Positions 25,675 to 34,013 of a DNA stretch of 40,172 bases are shown here, one piece after another; position 1 is the stretch's first letter, and each line of letters opens with the position of its first letter. Source of the DNA: Catenulispora pinisilvae (GTDB lineage: Bacteria > Actinomycetota > Actinomycetes > Streptomycetales > Catenulisporaceae). The stretch is from contig NZ_JAAFZA010000081.1 of assembly GCF_015356865.1 (NCBI RefSeq), positions 1-40,172 on the forward strand, read 5' to 3'. The translations under genes were made by a program, and so were the position numbers. The notes under the pieces were generated by a model. It ran no database searches. It was not told the DNA's origin and saw only the letters and a program-made list of their open reading frames with translations.

Positions 25675-26848
25675 GGCGGCTTTCAGGACGGTCGTCGTAT
25701 CCGGAGTCGTACGTGTAGCCGACGCCTTGCGCGCGCAGGAAGCGGACGTCCGCGTCGTGGGTGGCGCGGCTGCCGCGTCGGTCACCGCGCTGGTCACTCC
25801 GCTGGTCACCCCGGCGGTCGCGCCGGGTGCCGCGGTGCGTGTCCAACTCGCCCAGCGCGCGTTCCACAGAGCGTCCCGCCCCGGAGCCCACGTCGCGCAG
25901 GTCCTCCAGGCCGCCGTCCAGGTCGATGCGGTCCTCGGCCAGGCCGATGGTGAGCGCGATGGTCTCGCAGACCGCGTCCAGGTCGTCGAGCTGGATGACG
26001 TTCTGGCCGAGCAGCGCGCGCCAGGCGCCGAGGACCTCGTCGTTGCCGACGTAGGAGGAGCCCTCCGGGAGGATGTAGTAGACGTCGAACTTGCGGGTCA
26101 GGTCGCGGACCACGTCCTCGATCGGGGTGGTCGGGAAGCCGCCGCGCCCGAGGTGCCCGCCGGGCCACTCGCCGGGGCGGCCGGGGTGGTCGGGACGGCC
26201 GGAACGGTCGGAACGTCCGGGGCCGTCGACGCGGTGCCCGAGCACCCGCGACACCTGCTGCGGGTTCACATTCGGGTAGGGCATCTCATCGCCGATGATG
26301 AACAGGTAGCCGCGCTTGCCGCGCTTCTCGTGGCAGTCCAGCGAGGTGTGGTGGGCCATGAAGTACATCGCCAGCTCGTACGACTCGCGCATCTGGCCCC
26401 CGCCGCCGCCCTCCAGGACGATGTCGCCGAGCTGGTCGTCCATGCGGTTGTCGGACTCGAACTGCCCGACCTGCAGGGGCACCCGGTCGGAGTAGGCGTC
26501 CCCGATCGCCCCGAACAGGATCTGCGGGTGGTCCACGTAGCCCTTGCGCAGCAGCAGGCCGTGCAGGTCGGCGAGCTTGGTCTGGAGCACCCGGGGGACC
26601 CCGCCCATGGAGCCGGTGACGTCGAACAGGACCGAGATCGCCAGCGAGGCCGGGTGCTCGGCGCTGTCCCGGCTCTCCCGGACGCCGACGCCGTAGGGCT
26701 CCAGGTCCGGGTGCGCGCGCCACTGGTTGCGCGGGGTGCGGCTGAGCACCCGGTCGTTGTAGTCGAAGGCGCTGCGGCCGTTCGCCCTGCGGTAGGCCTC
26801 AGCCGCCTCGTATGCGTCGTAGTCCCAGCGTCCGCTACCCATCCCCAT
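25670..26848 (-). CDS. von Willebrand factor A domain protein
   Basis: 392 residues. The vWA domain begins near residue 70: ISVLFDVTGSMGG gives the metal-site motif D-x-T-x-S, followed by FGAIGDAYSDRVPLQVGQF, GQMRESYELAMYFMAHHT and KRGYLFIIGDEMPYPNV. A Gly/Arg/Pro-rich insertion (about 225-255) comes from 9-bp-like DNA repeats, and the C-terminus has Arg/Asp/Gly repeats (RRDRRGDQRSDQRGDRRGSR). No signal peptide, so intracellular. Either the ATG at 26848 or 26842 can start; AGAAGG fits 26842 better. It is in an operon with the PurA-like gene behind a palindromic operator. vWA proteins often bind protein partners, but the role here is unknown. Confidence 0.85.
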   Translation of the reverse strand: MGMGSGRWDYDAYEAAEAYRRANGRSAFDYNDRVLSRTPRNQWRAHPDLEPYGVGVRESRDSAEHPASLAISVLFDVTGSMGGVPRVLQTKLADLHGLLLRKGYVDHPQILFGAIGDAYSDRVPLQVGQFESDNRMDDQLGDIVLEGGGGGQMRESYELAMYFMAHHTSLDCHEKRGKRGYLFIIGDEMPYPNVNPQQVSRVLGHRVDGPGRSDRSGRPDHPGRPGEWPGGHLGRGGFPTTPIEDVVRDLTRKFDVYYILPEGSSYVGNDEVLGAWRALLGQNVIQLDDLDAVCETIALTIGLAEDRIDLDGGLEDLRDVGSGAGRSVERALGELDTHRGTRRDRRGDQRSDQRGDRRGSRATHDADVRFLRAQGVGYTYDSGYDDRPESRR

Positions 26849-26872
26849 CGCCTTCTCACGCGTCGTCCCGCT

Positions 26873-26893
26873 TTATCGTCCATCTGACGATAA
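26873..26893. promoter_or_regulatory. Palindromic operator upstream of the vWA/PurA-like operon
   Basis: TTATCGTC (26873-26880), 5-bp spacer, GACGATAA (26886-26893): a perfect inverted repeat 25 bp upstream of the vWA start. On the minus strand possible -10 boxes TATGCT (26906-26911) or TAGTCT (26901-26906) lie just upstream, so a bound repressor would block the operon. CGTCA-GGA-TGACG close by (about 26912-26925) may be a second site. The regulator is not in the window. Confidence 0.7.
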
Positions 26894-26974
26894 CAGTTCG
26901 AGACTAGCATAGCGTCAGGATGACGAAAAGGGCGCCGGGGCAAAATCTCCCGCCCTGGTCGCGGGGGTGCGGGC

Positions 26975-26980
26975 TAGCAT
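26975..26980 (+). promoter_or_regulatory. Putative phoH -10 box
   Basis: TAGCAT at 26975-26980; transcription would start near 26987, about 30 nt before the coding start. The -35 is weak (GCCCTG at 26952-26957). Confidence 0.4.
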
Positions 26981-27018
26981 GGAACCACCACGGAGACAGG
27001 AGAGTGATCAAAGGCCGT

Positions 27019-28218
27019 ATGGCCGTTCCTATGGCAGACAACACCGCACCGCGCTCGGGCAAGGGCCGCCAGTCCTCCGCCGCGGACCGCAACGGGAGGG
27101 CGGCCGGGGCCGGCCGCGCGGGGGCGAACGGGGCAGGGGCGTCCTCCGGGTCCTCCAGGCCCGCCTCCGGGGCACGTTCCACTGGCGCCGCGCGTGCCAC
27201 CGATGCCGAGGAAGTCGCCCCCGGCGTCGTCCAGGCCAAGATCGAAATACCGTCCGGACACCCCCTGGTCTCCGTCTTCGGGGCCGGCGACGGCCTGCTG
27301 CGGGTGATCGAGAAGGCCTTCCCGGGCGCCGACATCCACGCCCGCGGCAACCAGGTGACCATCTCCGGCAGCCGAGCTGAGGTGGCTCTGGTGGAGCGGC
27401 TTTTCGGCGAGATGCTGCTGATGCTGCGCACCGGCGCCCCGCTCACCGAGGACGGCGTCGAGCGCTCGATCCAGATGCTGCGCAGCGGCGAGGCCGACGT
27501 CGACGGGCAGCGCCCGGCCGAGGTGCTGACCCAGAACATCCTGAGCAACCGCGGCCGCACCATCCGCCCCAAGACGCTGAACCAGAAGAACTACGTCGAC
27601 GCCATCGACCGCAACACGATCGTGTTCGGCATCGGGCCCGCCGGCTCCGGCAAGACCTACCTGGCGATGGCCAAGGCGGTGCAGTCGCTGCAGAGCAAGC
27701 AGGTCAACCGCATCATCTTGACCCGGCCCGCGGTCGAGGCCGGGGAGAAGCTGGGCTTCCTGCCCGGGACGCTGTACGAGAAGATCGACCCGTATCTGCG
27801 GCCGTTGTACGACGCGCTGCACGACATGCTCGATCCGGACAGTATTCCCCGGTTGATGGCGGCTGGGGTTATTGAGGTGGCTCCGCTGGCATATATGCGT
27901 GGCCGTACCCTTAATGACGCATTCATCATTCTCGACGAGGCCCAGAACACCTCCCCCGAGCAGATGAAGATGTTCCTCACCCGCCTCGGCTTCGGTTCCA
28001 AGATCGTCGTCACCGGCGACGTGACCCAGGTCGACCTGCCCGGGGGGACCGAGTCCGGGCTGCGGGTGGTGCGCAATATCCTGGACGGCGTGGAGGACAT
28101 CCATTTCGCCGAGCTGACGAGTGCCGACGTGGTGCGGCACCGATTGGTGGGGGACATCGTCGACGCGTACGGGCGGTATGACGCCCGGGGTGGGGACGCC
28201 AAGAGGAAGAGGCACTGA
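27019..28218 (+). CDS. phoH: PhoH family ATPase (PhoH-like, KH-domain type)
   Basis: 399 residues from the ATG at 27019; a GTG at 27004 with GGAG 8 nt upstream is the main alternative. The N-terminal 70 residues are low-complexity Ala/Gly/Ser. Then a KH-like RNA-binding part ([32 protein letters not shown]), and the ATPase core: Walker [33 protein letters not shown], Walker [10 protein letters not shown] and [10 protein letters not shown]. Known relatives are linked to RNA and ribosome metabolism. The gene is 5 bp upstream of ybeY, the conserved pair, and the same operon continues to the CBS protein. Confidence 0.95.
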   Translation: MAVPMADNTAPRSGKGRQSSAADRNGRAAGAGRAGANGAGASSGSSRPASGARSTGAARATDAEEVAPGVVQAKIEIPSGHPLVSVFGAGDGLLRVIEKAFPGADIHARGNQVTISGSRAEVALVERLFGEMLLMLRTGAPLTEDGVERSIQMLRSGEADVDGQRPAEVLTQNILSNRGRTIRPKTLNQKNYVDAIDRNTIVFGIGPAGSGKTYLAMAKAVQSLQSKQVNRIILTRPAVEAGEKLGFLPGTLYEKIDPYLRPLYDALHDMLDPDSIPRLMAAGVIEVAPLAYMRGRTLNDAFIILDEAQNTSPEQMKMFLTRLGFGSKIVVTGDVTQVDLPGGTESGLRVVRNILDGVEDIHFAELTSADVVRHRLVGDIVDAYGRYDARGGDAKRKRH

Positions 28219-28223
28219 CCCCC

Positions 28224-28703
28224 ATGTCGATCGACATCGCCAACGAGACCGACTACGGCACCGAGCAGGGTGTGGACGCCGAGGAACTGGTCGGGGTGGC
28301 CCGGTACGTGCTCGGTGAGATGGGCATCCACCCGATGGCCGAGCTGTCCATCCTGCTGGTCGACACCGCCGCGATGGAGCAGCTGCACATCCAGTGGATG
28401 GACGAGCCGGGCCCGACCGACGTGCTCTCCTTCCCGATGGACGAACTGCGCCCGGCCCGCGCCGAGGACGACAACGAGCCGGTCCCAGGGCTGCTCGGGG
28501 ACGTCGTGCTGTGTCCGGAGGTGGCCGAGAAGCAGGCCAAGGACGCCGGCCACGCCACGGCCGAGGAGCTGCGGCTGCTCACCACGCACGGGATCTTGCA
28601 CCTGCTGGGCTACGACCACGCCGAGCCGGAGGAGGAGGCCGAGATGTTCGGTCTCCAAAAACAGCTGCTACGAGGATGGAAGGCCAGGTCAGGCGCTCGA
28701 TGA
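28224..28703 (+). CDS. ybeY: Endoribonuclease YbeY (rRNA maturation factor)
   Basis: Single-strand endoribonuclease needed for 16S rRNA 3' maturation and ribosome quality control. 159 residues, usual length. The zinc site is [11 protein letters not shown], i.e. H-x3-H-x5-[12 protein letters not shown] and [12 protein letters not shown] are also characteristic. It starts 5 bp after phoH and is followed by the CBS protein gene 49 bp later, as in other actinobacteria. Confidence 0.96.
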   Translation: MSIDIANETDYGTEQGVDAEELVGVARYVLGEMGIHPMAELSILLVDTAAMEQLHIQWMDEPGPTDVLSFPMDELRPARAEDDNEPVPGLLGDVVLCPEVAEKQAKDAGHATAEELRLLTTHGILHLLGYDHAEPEEEAEMFGLQKQLLRGWKARSGAR

Positions 28704-28752
28704 GCGGTCATAGACATCGGCAGGGCACTGGCCGGGGCCACGAGGTGGCCCG

Positions 28753-30030
28753 ATGAGTGCCCTGCTCTTCTGGGAGATCGTCGCGGTCGCGGTACTGGTC
28801 GCGGTCGCGGGGGTCTCCGCTTGTGCGGACGCCGCGCTGTCCCGGGTGTCCCGGGTGCGGGCCGCCGAACTGGTCGAGGAGGGCGTGCCGCGCTCGCCCC
28901 GGCTCAAGGAGCTGGTCGACGACCCGGCCCGGGTGCTGAACCTGGTCCTGCTGCTGCGGGTGGGCTGCGAGATCGCGGCCACGGTGCTGGTCACCGTGCT
29001 GTTCATGCGGCGGATCGACGCGGTCTGGGGCGCCGGCCTCGCCGCGATCGGCGTGATGATCGCCGTCTCCTACATCTTCATCGGCGTGATGCCGCGGACC
29101 ATCGGCCGCCAGCACTCGGTGAAGGTGGCGCTGCGCTTCGCCGGCCCGCTGGCGCTGCTGACCAAGGTCCTGGGGCCGCTGGCGCAGCTGCTGATCATGA
29201 TCGGCAACGCCGTGACCCCGGGCCGGGGCTTTCGCGAGGGCCCGTTCGCCTCCGAGGCCGAGCTGCGCGCGCTGGTCGACCTGGCCGAGGCGAACAGCGT
29301 CATCGAGGACGACGAGCGCCGGATGGTGCACTCGGTCTTCGAGCTCGGCGACACGCTGGTGCGCGAGGTGATGGTGCCGCGCACCGACATGGTCTTCATC
29401 GAGCGGCACAAGACCCTGCGCCAGGCGCTGTCGCTGGCGCTGCGCAGCGGCTTCTCCCGGATCCCGGTGGTCGGCGAGAACGCCGACGACGTGGTCGGCA
29501 TCGTCTATCTCAAGGACCTGGTCCGGCGGATCCACGAGCACCCCAGCGGGGAGACCACCGAGCTGGTGGAGTCGGCGATGCGCGACCCGGTCTGCATCCC
29601 GGACAGCAAGCCCGCCGACGAGCTGCTGCGGGACATGCAGGCCGGGCACATCCACCTGGCCGTGGTGATCGACGAGTACGGCGGCACCGCCGGGCTGGTC
29701 ACCATCGAGGACATCCTGGAGGAGATCGTCGGCGAGATCGCCGACGAGTACGACGTGGAGCGGCCCTCGGTGGAGCGGCTGTCCCCGGACGCGGCGCGGG
29801 TCACCGCGCGCCTCGGCGTGGACGAGCTCGGCGACCTGTTCGGGGTGGACCTGGAGGACGACGACGTGGAGACCGTCGGCGGCCTGATGGCCAAGCGGCT
29901 GGGCGTGGTGCCGATCCCCGGTGCGCAGATCGAGGTCGAGGGACTACGGCTCACCGCGGAGTCCGCGGAGGGCCGGCGGCGCCGGATCGGCACCGTGTTG
30001 GTGAAGCGTGTTCCGCAGGAAAACACCTGA
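28753..30030 (+). CDS. CNNM/CBS-domain membrane protein (CorC/HlyC family)
   Basis: 425 residues. N-terminal DUF21/CNNM transmembrane domain with hydrophobic segments around 8-25, 60-85, 95-115 and 130-150; then two CBS domains: VREVMVPRTDMVFI and SRIPVVGENADDVVGIVYLKDL, later MRDPVCIPDSKPADELL and VVIDEYGGTAGLVTIEDILEEIVGEIADEYD. It ends with a CorC/HlyC transporter-associated domain (VTARLGVDELGDLFGVDLED). Probably Mg2+ or Co2+ transport/homeostasis; the old name hemolysin is misleading. Third gene of the phoH operon. The stop starts a 12-bp repeat. Confidence 0.95.
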   Translation: MSALLFWEIVAVAVLVAVAGVSACADAALSRVSRVRAAELVEEGVPRSPRLKELVDDPARVLNLVLLLRVGCEIAATVLVTVLFMRRIDAVWGAGLAAIGVMIAVSYIFIGVMPRTIGRQHSVKVALRFAGPLALLTKVLGPLAQLLIMIGNAVTPGRGFREGPFASEAELRALVDLAEANSVIEDDERRMVHSVFELGDTLVREVMVPRTDMVFIERHKTLRQALSLALRSGFSRIPVVGENADDVVGIVYLKDLVRRIHEHPSGETTELVESAMRDPVCIPDSKPADELLRDMQAGHIHLAVVIDEYGGTAGLVTIEDILEEIVGEIADEYDVERPSVERLSPDAARVTARLGVDELGDLFGVDLEDDDVETVGGLMAKRLGVVPIPGAQIEVEGLRLTAESAEGRRRRIGTVLVKRVPQENT

Positions 30031-30076
30031 CCTGATGCCTGAGCTGATACCGGCCTGATACCCGGCCCGATGCCTT
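30029..30076. repeat. 12-bp degenerate repeat (4 copies) after the CBS-protein stop
   Basis: GACCTGATGCCT, GAGCTGATACCG, GCCTGATACCCG, GCCCGATGCCTT. TGA recurs at 30028 (real stop), 30033, 30040, 30045 and 30056, covering three frames. Confidence 0.6.
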
Positions 30077-30132
30077 AAGCGACGCCTGACACGTCCGGGT
30101 AACCAGGTGGCGAACCCACTCCGGACATGGGC

Positions 30133-30138
30133 TATAGT
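30133..30138 (+). promoter_or_regulatory. tRNA-Gly promoter -10 box
   Basis: TATAGT, 34 bp before the tRNA. The -35 region is near 30110 and weak. GTCCGG (30093-30098) and CCGGAC (30121-30126) form an inverted repeat around it. Confidence 0.5.
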
Positions 30139-30172
30139 TTTCCTCGTCGCCGGGGAAACCCGGTCGGCGAAT

Positions 30173-30245
30173 GCGGATGTGGCTCAGCTGGTAGAGCATC
30201 ACCTTGCCAAGGTGAGGGTCGCGAGTTCGAATCTCGTCATCCGCT
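30173..30245 (+). tRNA. tRNA-Gly (anticodon GCC)
   Basis: Full cloverleaf of 73 nt. Acceptor GCGGATG pairs with CATCCGC; D arm GCTC...GAGC; anticodon stem TCACC/GGTGA enclosing TTGCCAA; T arm GCGAG-TTCGAAT-CTCGT; discriminator T. The GCC anticodon reads GGC/GGU. CCA is not encoded. A perfect hairpin terminator follows 10 nt later. Confidence 0.97.
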
Positions 30246-30254
30246 CAGCGGAAA

Positions 30255-30294
30255 AGAAGGCCCCGGAAGACAATTCCGGGGCCTTCTGCGTTTT
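30255..30294 (+). terminator. Terminator of tRNA-Gly
   Basis: A perfect 14-bp stem AGAAGGCCCCGGAA / TTCCGGGGCCTTCT (30255-30268 with 30274-30287) around GACAA, followed by GCGTTTT. Confidence 0.95.
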
Positions 30295-30297
30295 CGA

Positions 30298-30303
30298 TAG
30301 CGT
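30298..30303 (+). promoter_or_regulatory. Putative -10 box for a leaderless deaminase-like mRNA
   Basis: TAGCGT is followed by 6 nt and the ATG at 30310; no ribosome site. This is the same layout as before the PhzF-like and RNA-ligase genes. Confidence 0.4.
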
Positions 30304-30309
30304 TGGGCC

Positions 30310-30639
30310 ATGACCGACACCCAGCTGGACCCCGAGAACGCCAAGCTCCACACCCTCGCCAAGGCCCAGCGGGCCCGCAACGGCGCGGCCGAGGGCGCCG
30401 CGGTCCGTGACGACACCGGCCGCACCTATGTCGCGACCACCGTCGAGCTGCCGGCGTTGCAGCTCTCGGCGCTCCAGGCCGCGGTCGCGATGGCGGTGGT
30501 CGGCGGGGCCAAGTCGCTGGAGGCCGCGGTGCTGGTCAGCGCGGAGAAAGGGTTCCGGCAGGCGGACCTGGACGTGGTCGCCGATCTGAAGGGTTCGGGC
30601 ACCCCGCCGCGGCTGTTCCTGGCCGATCCCAAGCTCTGA
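30310..30639 (+). CDS. Cytidine-deaminase-like protein lacking the zinc site
   Basis: 109 residues. The start ENAKLHTLAKAQRARNGAAEG, then AAVRDDTGRTYVATTVELP and LSALQAAVAMAVVGGAKSLE, copies the first half of a cytidine deaminase fold. The catalytic H-A-E and P-C-x-x-C zinc motifs are absent: the HAE position reads LQAAVA. It is therefore probably not a deaminase. A gene of this type sits at this place, ahead of era, in other actinobacteria, suggesting a conserved non-catalytic role. It is 36 bp upstream of era and may be co-transcribed. Confidence 0.8.
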   Translation: MTDTQLDPENAKLHTLAKAQRARNGAAEGAAVRDDTGRTYVATTVELPALQLSALQAAVAMAVVGGAKSLEAAVLVSAEKGFRQADLDVVADLKGSGTPPRLFLADPKL

Positions 30640-30675
30640 GCGGCGCACCGTCCCGAGTAAGGGAGAATGGTCCCC

Positions 30676-31794
30676 ATGACGAGCAGCGGAAGTGGACGAT
30701 CCCGGTCCCGCCAGGCGGCCAACGCCGAGGCGGCGAAGAAGAAGGCCGATCGCGTCAAGCGCAGCCAGAAGCTCGCCGAGAAGCGCGTCACCTCCGACCA
30801 GGTCCGGGATTCGGAGCCGGCGCCGACCGCCTACGGCCGCGGCGTCCGTGACGACTCCCCGCCCCGCAACGAGTTCCCGGACGACTTCCGCGCCGGCTTC
30901 GCCTGCTTCGTCGGCCGGCCCAACGCCGGCAAGTCCACGCTGACCAACTCGGTGGTCGGCGCGAAGGTGGCGATCACCTCCGGCCGGCCGCAGACCACCC
31001 GGCACACCGTGCGCGGCATCGTGCACCGCGACGACGCGCAGCTGGTCCTGGTCGACACCCCCGGTCTGCACAAGCCGCGCACCCTGCTCGGCGCCCGGCT
31101 GAACGACGAGGTGCGGGCCACCTGGGCCGAGGTGGACGTCATCGGGTTCTGCGTGCCGGCCGACGAGAAGATCGGCCCCGGCGACCGGTACATCGCCGCC
31201 GAGCTGGCCGAGGTCCGCCGCACCCCGAAGATCGCCATCCTGACCAAGACCGACAAGGCCTCCAAGGAGCAGATCGCCGAGCAGCTGCTGGCCCTGGTCG
31301 AGCTGGGCCGCGAGGTCGGCGTGGAGTGGGCCGAGGTGATCCCGGTCTCGGCGGTCCGCGACGAGCAGATCCAGCTGCTGGAGGACCTGCTGGTGAAGCA
31401 GCTCCCGGAGTCGCCGCCGCTGTACCCGGGCGGCGAGCTGACCGACGAGCCGGAAGAGGTCATGGTCGGCGAGCTGGTCCGGGAGGCCGCGCTGGAGGGC
31501 GTGCGCGACGAGCTGCCGCACTCGCTGGCCGTCACCGTCGAGGAGATGACGCTGCGCGAGGACCGGCCCGCCGACCGGCCGCTGCTGGACGTGCACGCCA
31601 CGCTGTATGTGGAGCGCCCCAGCCAGAAGGCGATCATCATCGGCCACGGCGGCGAGCGGCTGCGCGAGGTCGGCTCGCGGGCCCGGCAGCAGATCGAGGC
31701 GCTGCTCGGCACGCCGGTGTTCCTGGACCTGCACGTGAAGGTCGCGAAGGACTGGCAACGGGATCCGAAGCAGTTGGCCAAGCTCGGGTTCTGA
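30676..31794 (+). CDS. era: GTPase Era
   Basis: Essential GTPase that binds the 3' end of 16S rRNA during 30S maturation. 372 residues from the ATG at 30676 (AAGGGAG about 10 nt upstream; ATG 30667 is too close to it). The first 70 residues are a Lys/Arg/Ala-rich extension absent from many Era proteins. G motifs: GRPNAGKST (G1), RPQTTRHTVRGI (switch I), DTPGLHKPR (G3), TKTD (G4), PVSAVR (G5). The KH domain has VERPSQKAIIIGHGGERLREVG. Location near phoH-ybeY is typical. The stop is inside a short repeat and a strong terminator follows. Confidence 0.96.
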   Translation: MTSSGSGRSRSRQAANAEAAKKKADRVKRSQKLAEKRVTSDQVRDSEPAPTAYGRGVRDDSPPRNEFPDDFRAGFACFVGRPNAGKSTLTNSVVGAKVAITSGRPQTTRHTVRGIVHRDDAQLVLVDTPGLHKPRTLLGARLNDEVRATWAEVDVIGFCVPADEKIGPGDRYIAAELAEVRRTPKIAILTKTDKASKEQIAEQLLALVELGREVGVEWAEVIPVSAVRDEQIQLLEDLLVKQLPESPPLYPGGELTDEPEEVMVGELVREAALEGVRDELPHSLAVTVEEMTLREDRPADRPLLDVHATLYVERPSQKAIIIGHGGERLREVGSRARQQIEALLGTPVFLDLHVKVAKDWQRDPKQLAKLGF

Positions 31795-31818
31795 GGGTCG
31801 GGTTCTGAGGGTTCTGAG
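31785..31818. repeat. GGGTTCTGAG repeat (3 copies) at the era stop
   Basis: GGGTTCTGAG occurs three times, giving TGA at 31792 (real stop), 31806 and 31815. The spacing is 14 then 9 bp, so copies are uneven. Confidence 0.7.
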
Positions 31819-31902
31819 AAGCGGCGTGGGCCCGGTGCTCACGCCCCGTACAACCATGGCGCCTCCCGGTGAGTCTCACGAGTGAACCTCGGTAGAGGGC
31901 CC

Positions 31903-31945
31903 GACGGTCCCGGCATCCTCGTCAGATGCCGGGACCGTCTGCGTC
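31903..31945 (+). terminator. Terminator of era
   Basis: Perfect 15-bp stem GACGGTCCCGGCATC / GATGCCGGGACCGTC (31903-31917 with 31925-31939) with a 7-nt loop, followed by TGCGTCTTCT. Confidence 0.9.
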
Positions 31946-32015
31946 TTCTGAGAAACTGAGCCGATACAGACTCAGACGTATCCCCGTTAGCGCGGTGGGG
32001 TAAGTGGGGTGGGTG

Positions 32016-34013
32016 ATGCCGGGTCCGCCGACTGGTGCCGTGCCGGATGCGAGTTCGGCGGGCCCGGCGCCTGTAAAGGTGTTGCTCCGGTTCTTCCGGC
32101 TCCTCGAATCAGCCCGGCCGGCGGACATCCCGGCGGTGCTGGCCGCGCTGCCCGAGGCGGACCTCGCCGCGGCCGTCACGGCGGCGGAGGGGCGGCTCAC
32201 CCGGCCGGCCCGGGACTACATCCTCGCCAGGGGCCCGTCCTCCGCCCTGGCCGCCTTGGCCCGCCAGGCTGTTCTCGGCCGGTGCGAAGACCCCGAGTGG
32301 GTCATCGACCGGGTCCTGATGCGCTTCGATCCGGAAGCCGACGAGGTGTTCTTCACCCTCGATCCGGCCGATCCGCGGGTGCACCGGGCGCGCCGGGCGA
32401 TCCTGCGGGATCGGCAGGGGCCGGACGGCCATGCGGTCGTCGCGTCCCGAGTCAGGCGGCGCCTGCTCGCCTTCACCAAGTCGCAGCCCCGGCTCGAAAG
32501 GGACGATCGGTGGGACGAGATAGCCGACGCGGACGACCCGAAGCTGGTCCTGGCCCTGATGCCGCACGTCGCGTGGCTCACCGAGCGTCAGGCGGCGAGG
32601 ATCATCGCGACCTTGGACGCCCACGGGCTTCGGGACGTGGCGCGGCGCCATCGCGGGCTGTGGGAGGGCCGGGGCAGCGCCTTCAGCCGTCTGGGGTTCC
32701 CGCGTTTCGACAACCTCAGTTGGGTCTACACGTTCGGTTCCGACTTCACTCTCGTGCAAGAGAGCGTGGAAGCGGTATCCGTGGACCAGTACCGCGAACT
32801 CATCGGTGAGGCGGTGTCCCTCAATACCCCGCAGGCGGCCCACCGGCTCCGCGCGCTGGCCTGGGCCGCGCTGCGAGCCGGCACCATGTCGCCCGCCGAA
32901 GTTCTGGAACACACCCGGCCGGCCGCACTCGCGATGTCGCTCGCCATCCCCGATGGCGGCGAACATCTCGCAGGAGAGCAGCGGGCCGCAGACGATATGC
33001 GCTTCTGCATCGCGGGATACGCCGCCAAGTGGTTGGCGGGCGATCCGAAACGCTGGGCACACGCTTTTTCGCGGATGTACACCGACAAAGGCACCATCCT
33101 CGAACTCTTCGCGAAGCCGGACAAGGCTGTCCGCATCGAAGACCCCGTGTCAGTCGGCAACCTGCCCGAGGGTGTCCGCGAGGCCGCGAACATCCTTCTC
33201 GCTTTGGCGCCCGCTGACGTGGCTGCCCGCGCTCTGGCCGTCCAGGGTATCGAGGACGCGGTCACGACCGCGGCCGGTCTGACTCCGCTGTGCCGGGCGT
33301 TGGTGGACCATGTGGTCGCCGACGGTACCCACCAGCAACGCCGGAATCTCGCCGATAACATGGCCACCCCCGATCGGGTCCTGACGCGCCTGATCGATGA
33401 GTCGGCGGACTCGTACGTCCCCATCGCGATCATGGAACGCGTCACGGCCGTCGGTCAGGAGGTCCTCGATCGGGCGTACGTCGCGGCGCCGCACGACGAC
33501 GAGCTGAAGCGGTGGATCTGCGGACGGAGCCCGGCCAGGGCGGTGGACACGCTTCGGCATCTGGCCGACGATCCCGCGTGGGTGCTCAGCGTCCTGCGCA
33601 TGGCCATTCCCAAGTGGAGTCGGCGCGACATGTCAGGACGGGCGGCGGCCTACGCGGTGCTCGCCGAGGCCGCCGGGGTCGAAGCGGTATGGGCGCTAGA
33701 GCTGGAACTCACCCGAGGTCTTAAGGCGATGGCGCCGTTTGTCCGCGAGTCGATGGCCACCGGCGACGCGGAGCCGTTGATCGAGGCGGCCCGGGGGTTC
33801 CCGGTGCCGGGCGGCGGCCAGTGGCCGCGGAACCTTCCGTCGTGGCGGGACGGAATCGACCTGGACCACCCGCTCGACCGACCCCTGGAGAACCTGGTCC
33901 GGGCCCATCTCGACGGCCGCCCCGACCGTTGGCTCCACCTCGCCGACCTGCTTCGGGCGAAGCCGGATGCCCGCTACGAAGACCTCATCGCCGAGGCCGC
34001 CCGGTTGCCCTGA
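32016..34013 (+). CDS. Large helical protein of unknown function
   Basis: 665 residues from the ATG at 32016; GTGs at 32004 and 32013 are in frame and no ribosome site decides. I recognise no family. The sequence is almost entirely alpha-helical in appearance, Ala/Leu/Arg-rich, with regularly spaced helical pairs such as DIPAVLAALPEADLAAAVTA, ALALAPAD-like stretches and HQQRRNLADNMATPDRVLTR, resembling HEAT/ARM-like solenoids, though no consensus repeat is clear. No signal peptide, transmembrane segment or catalytic motif is evident. Third-position GC is a little below the neighbours. It has its own gap upstream after the era terminator and converges on the next gene with a 29-bp overlap of coding ends (33985-34013). 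Confidence 0.8.
   Translation: MPGPPTGAVPDASSAGPAPVKVLLRFFRLLESARPADIPAVLAALPEADLAAAVTAAEGRLTRPARDYILARGPSSALAALARQAVLGRCEDPEWVIDRVLMRFDPEADEVFFTLDPADPRVHRARRAILRDRQGPDGHAVVASRVRRRLLAFTKSQPRLERDDRWDEIADADDPKLVLALMPHVAWLTERQAARIIATLDAHGLRDVARRHRGLWEGRGSAFSRLGFPRFDNLSWVYTFGSDFTLVQESVEAVSVDQYRELIGEAVSLNTPQAAHRLRALAWAALRAGTMSPAEVLEHTRPAALAMSLAIPDGGEHLAGEQRAADDMRFCIAGYAAKWLAGDPKRWAHAFSRMYTDKGTILELFAKPDKAVRIEDPVSVGNLPEGVREAANILLALAPADVAARALAVQGIEDAVTTAAGLTPLCRALVDHVVADGTHQQRRNLADNMATPDRVLTRLIDESADSYVPIAIMERVTAVGQEVLDRAYVAAPHDDELKRWICGRSPARAVDTLRHLADDPAWVLSVLRMAIPKWSRRDMSGRAAAYAVLAEAAGVEAVWALELELTRGLKAMAPFVRESMATGDAEPLIEAARGFPVPGGGQWPRNLPSWRDGIDLDHPLDRPLENLVRAHLDGRPDRWLHLADLLRAKPDARYEDLIAEAARLP

Noticed and set aside
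25762-25840. Stop-associated repeat in the vWA C-terminal region
   Set aside because: The GGTCACC-type repeats here are in frame and encode the Arg/Asp/Gly tail; they do not involve the stop codon.
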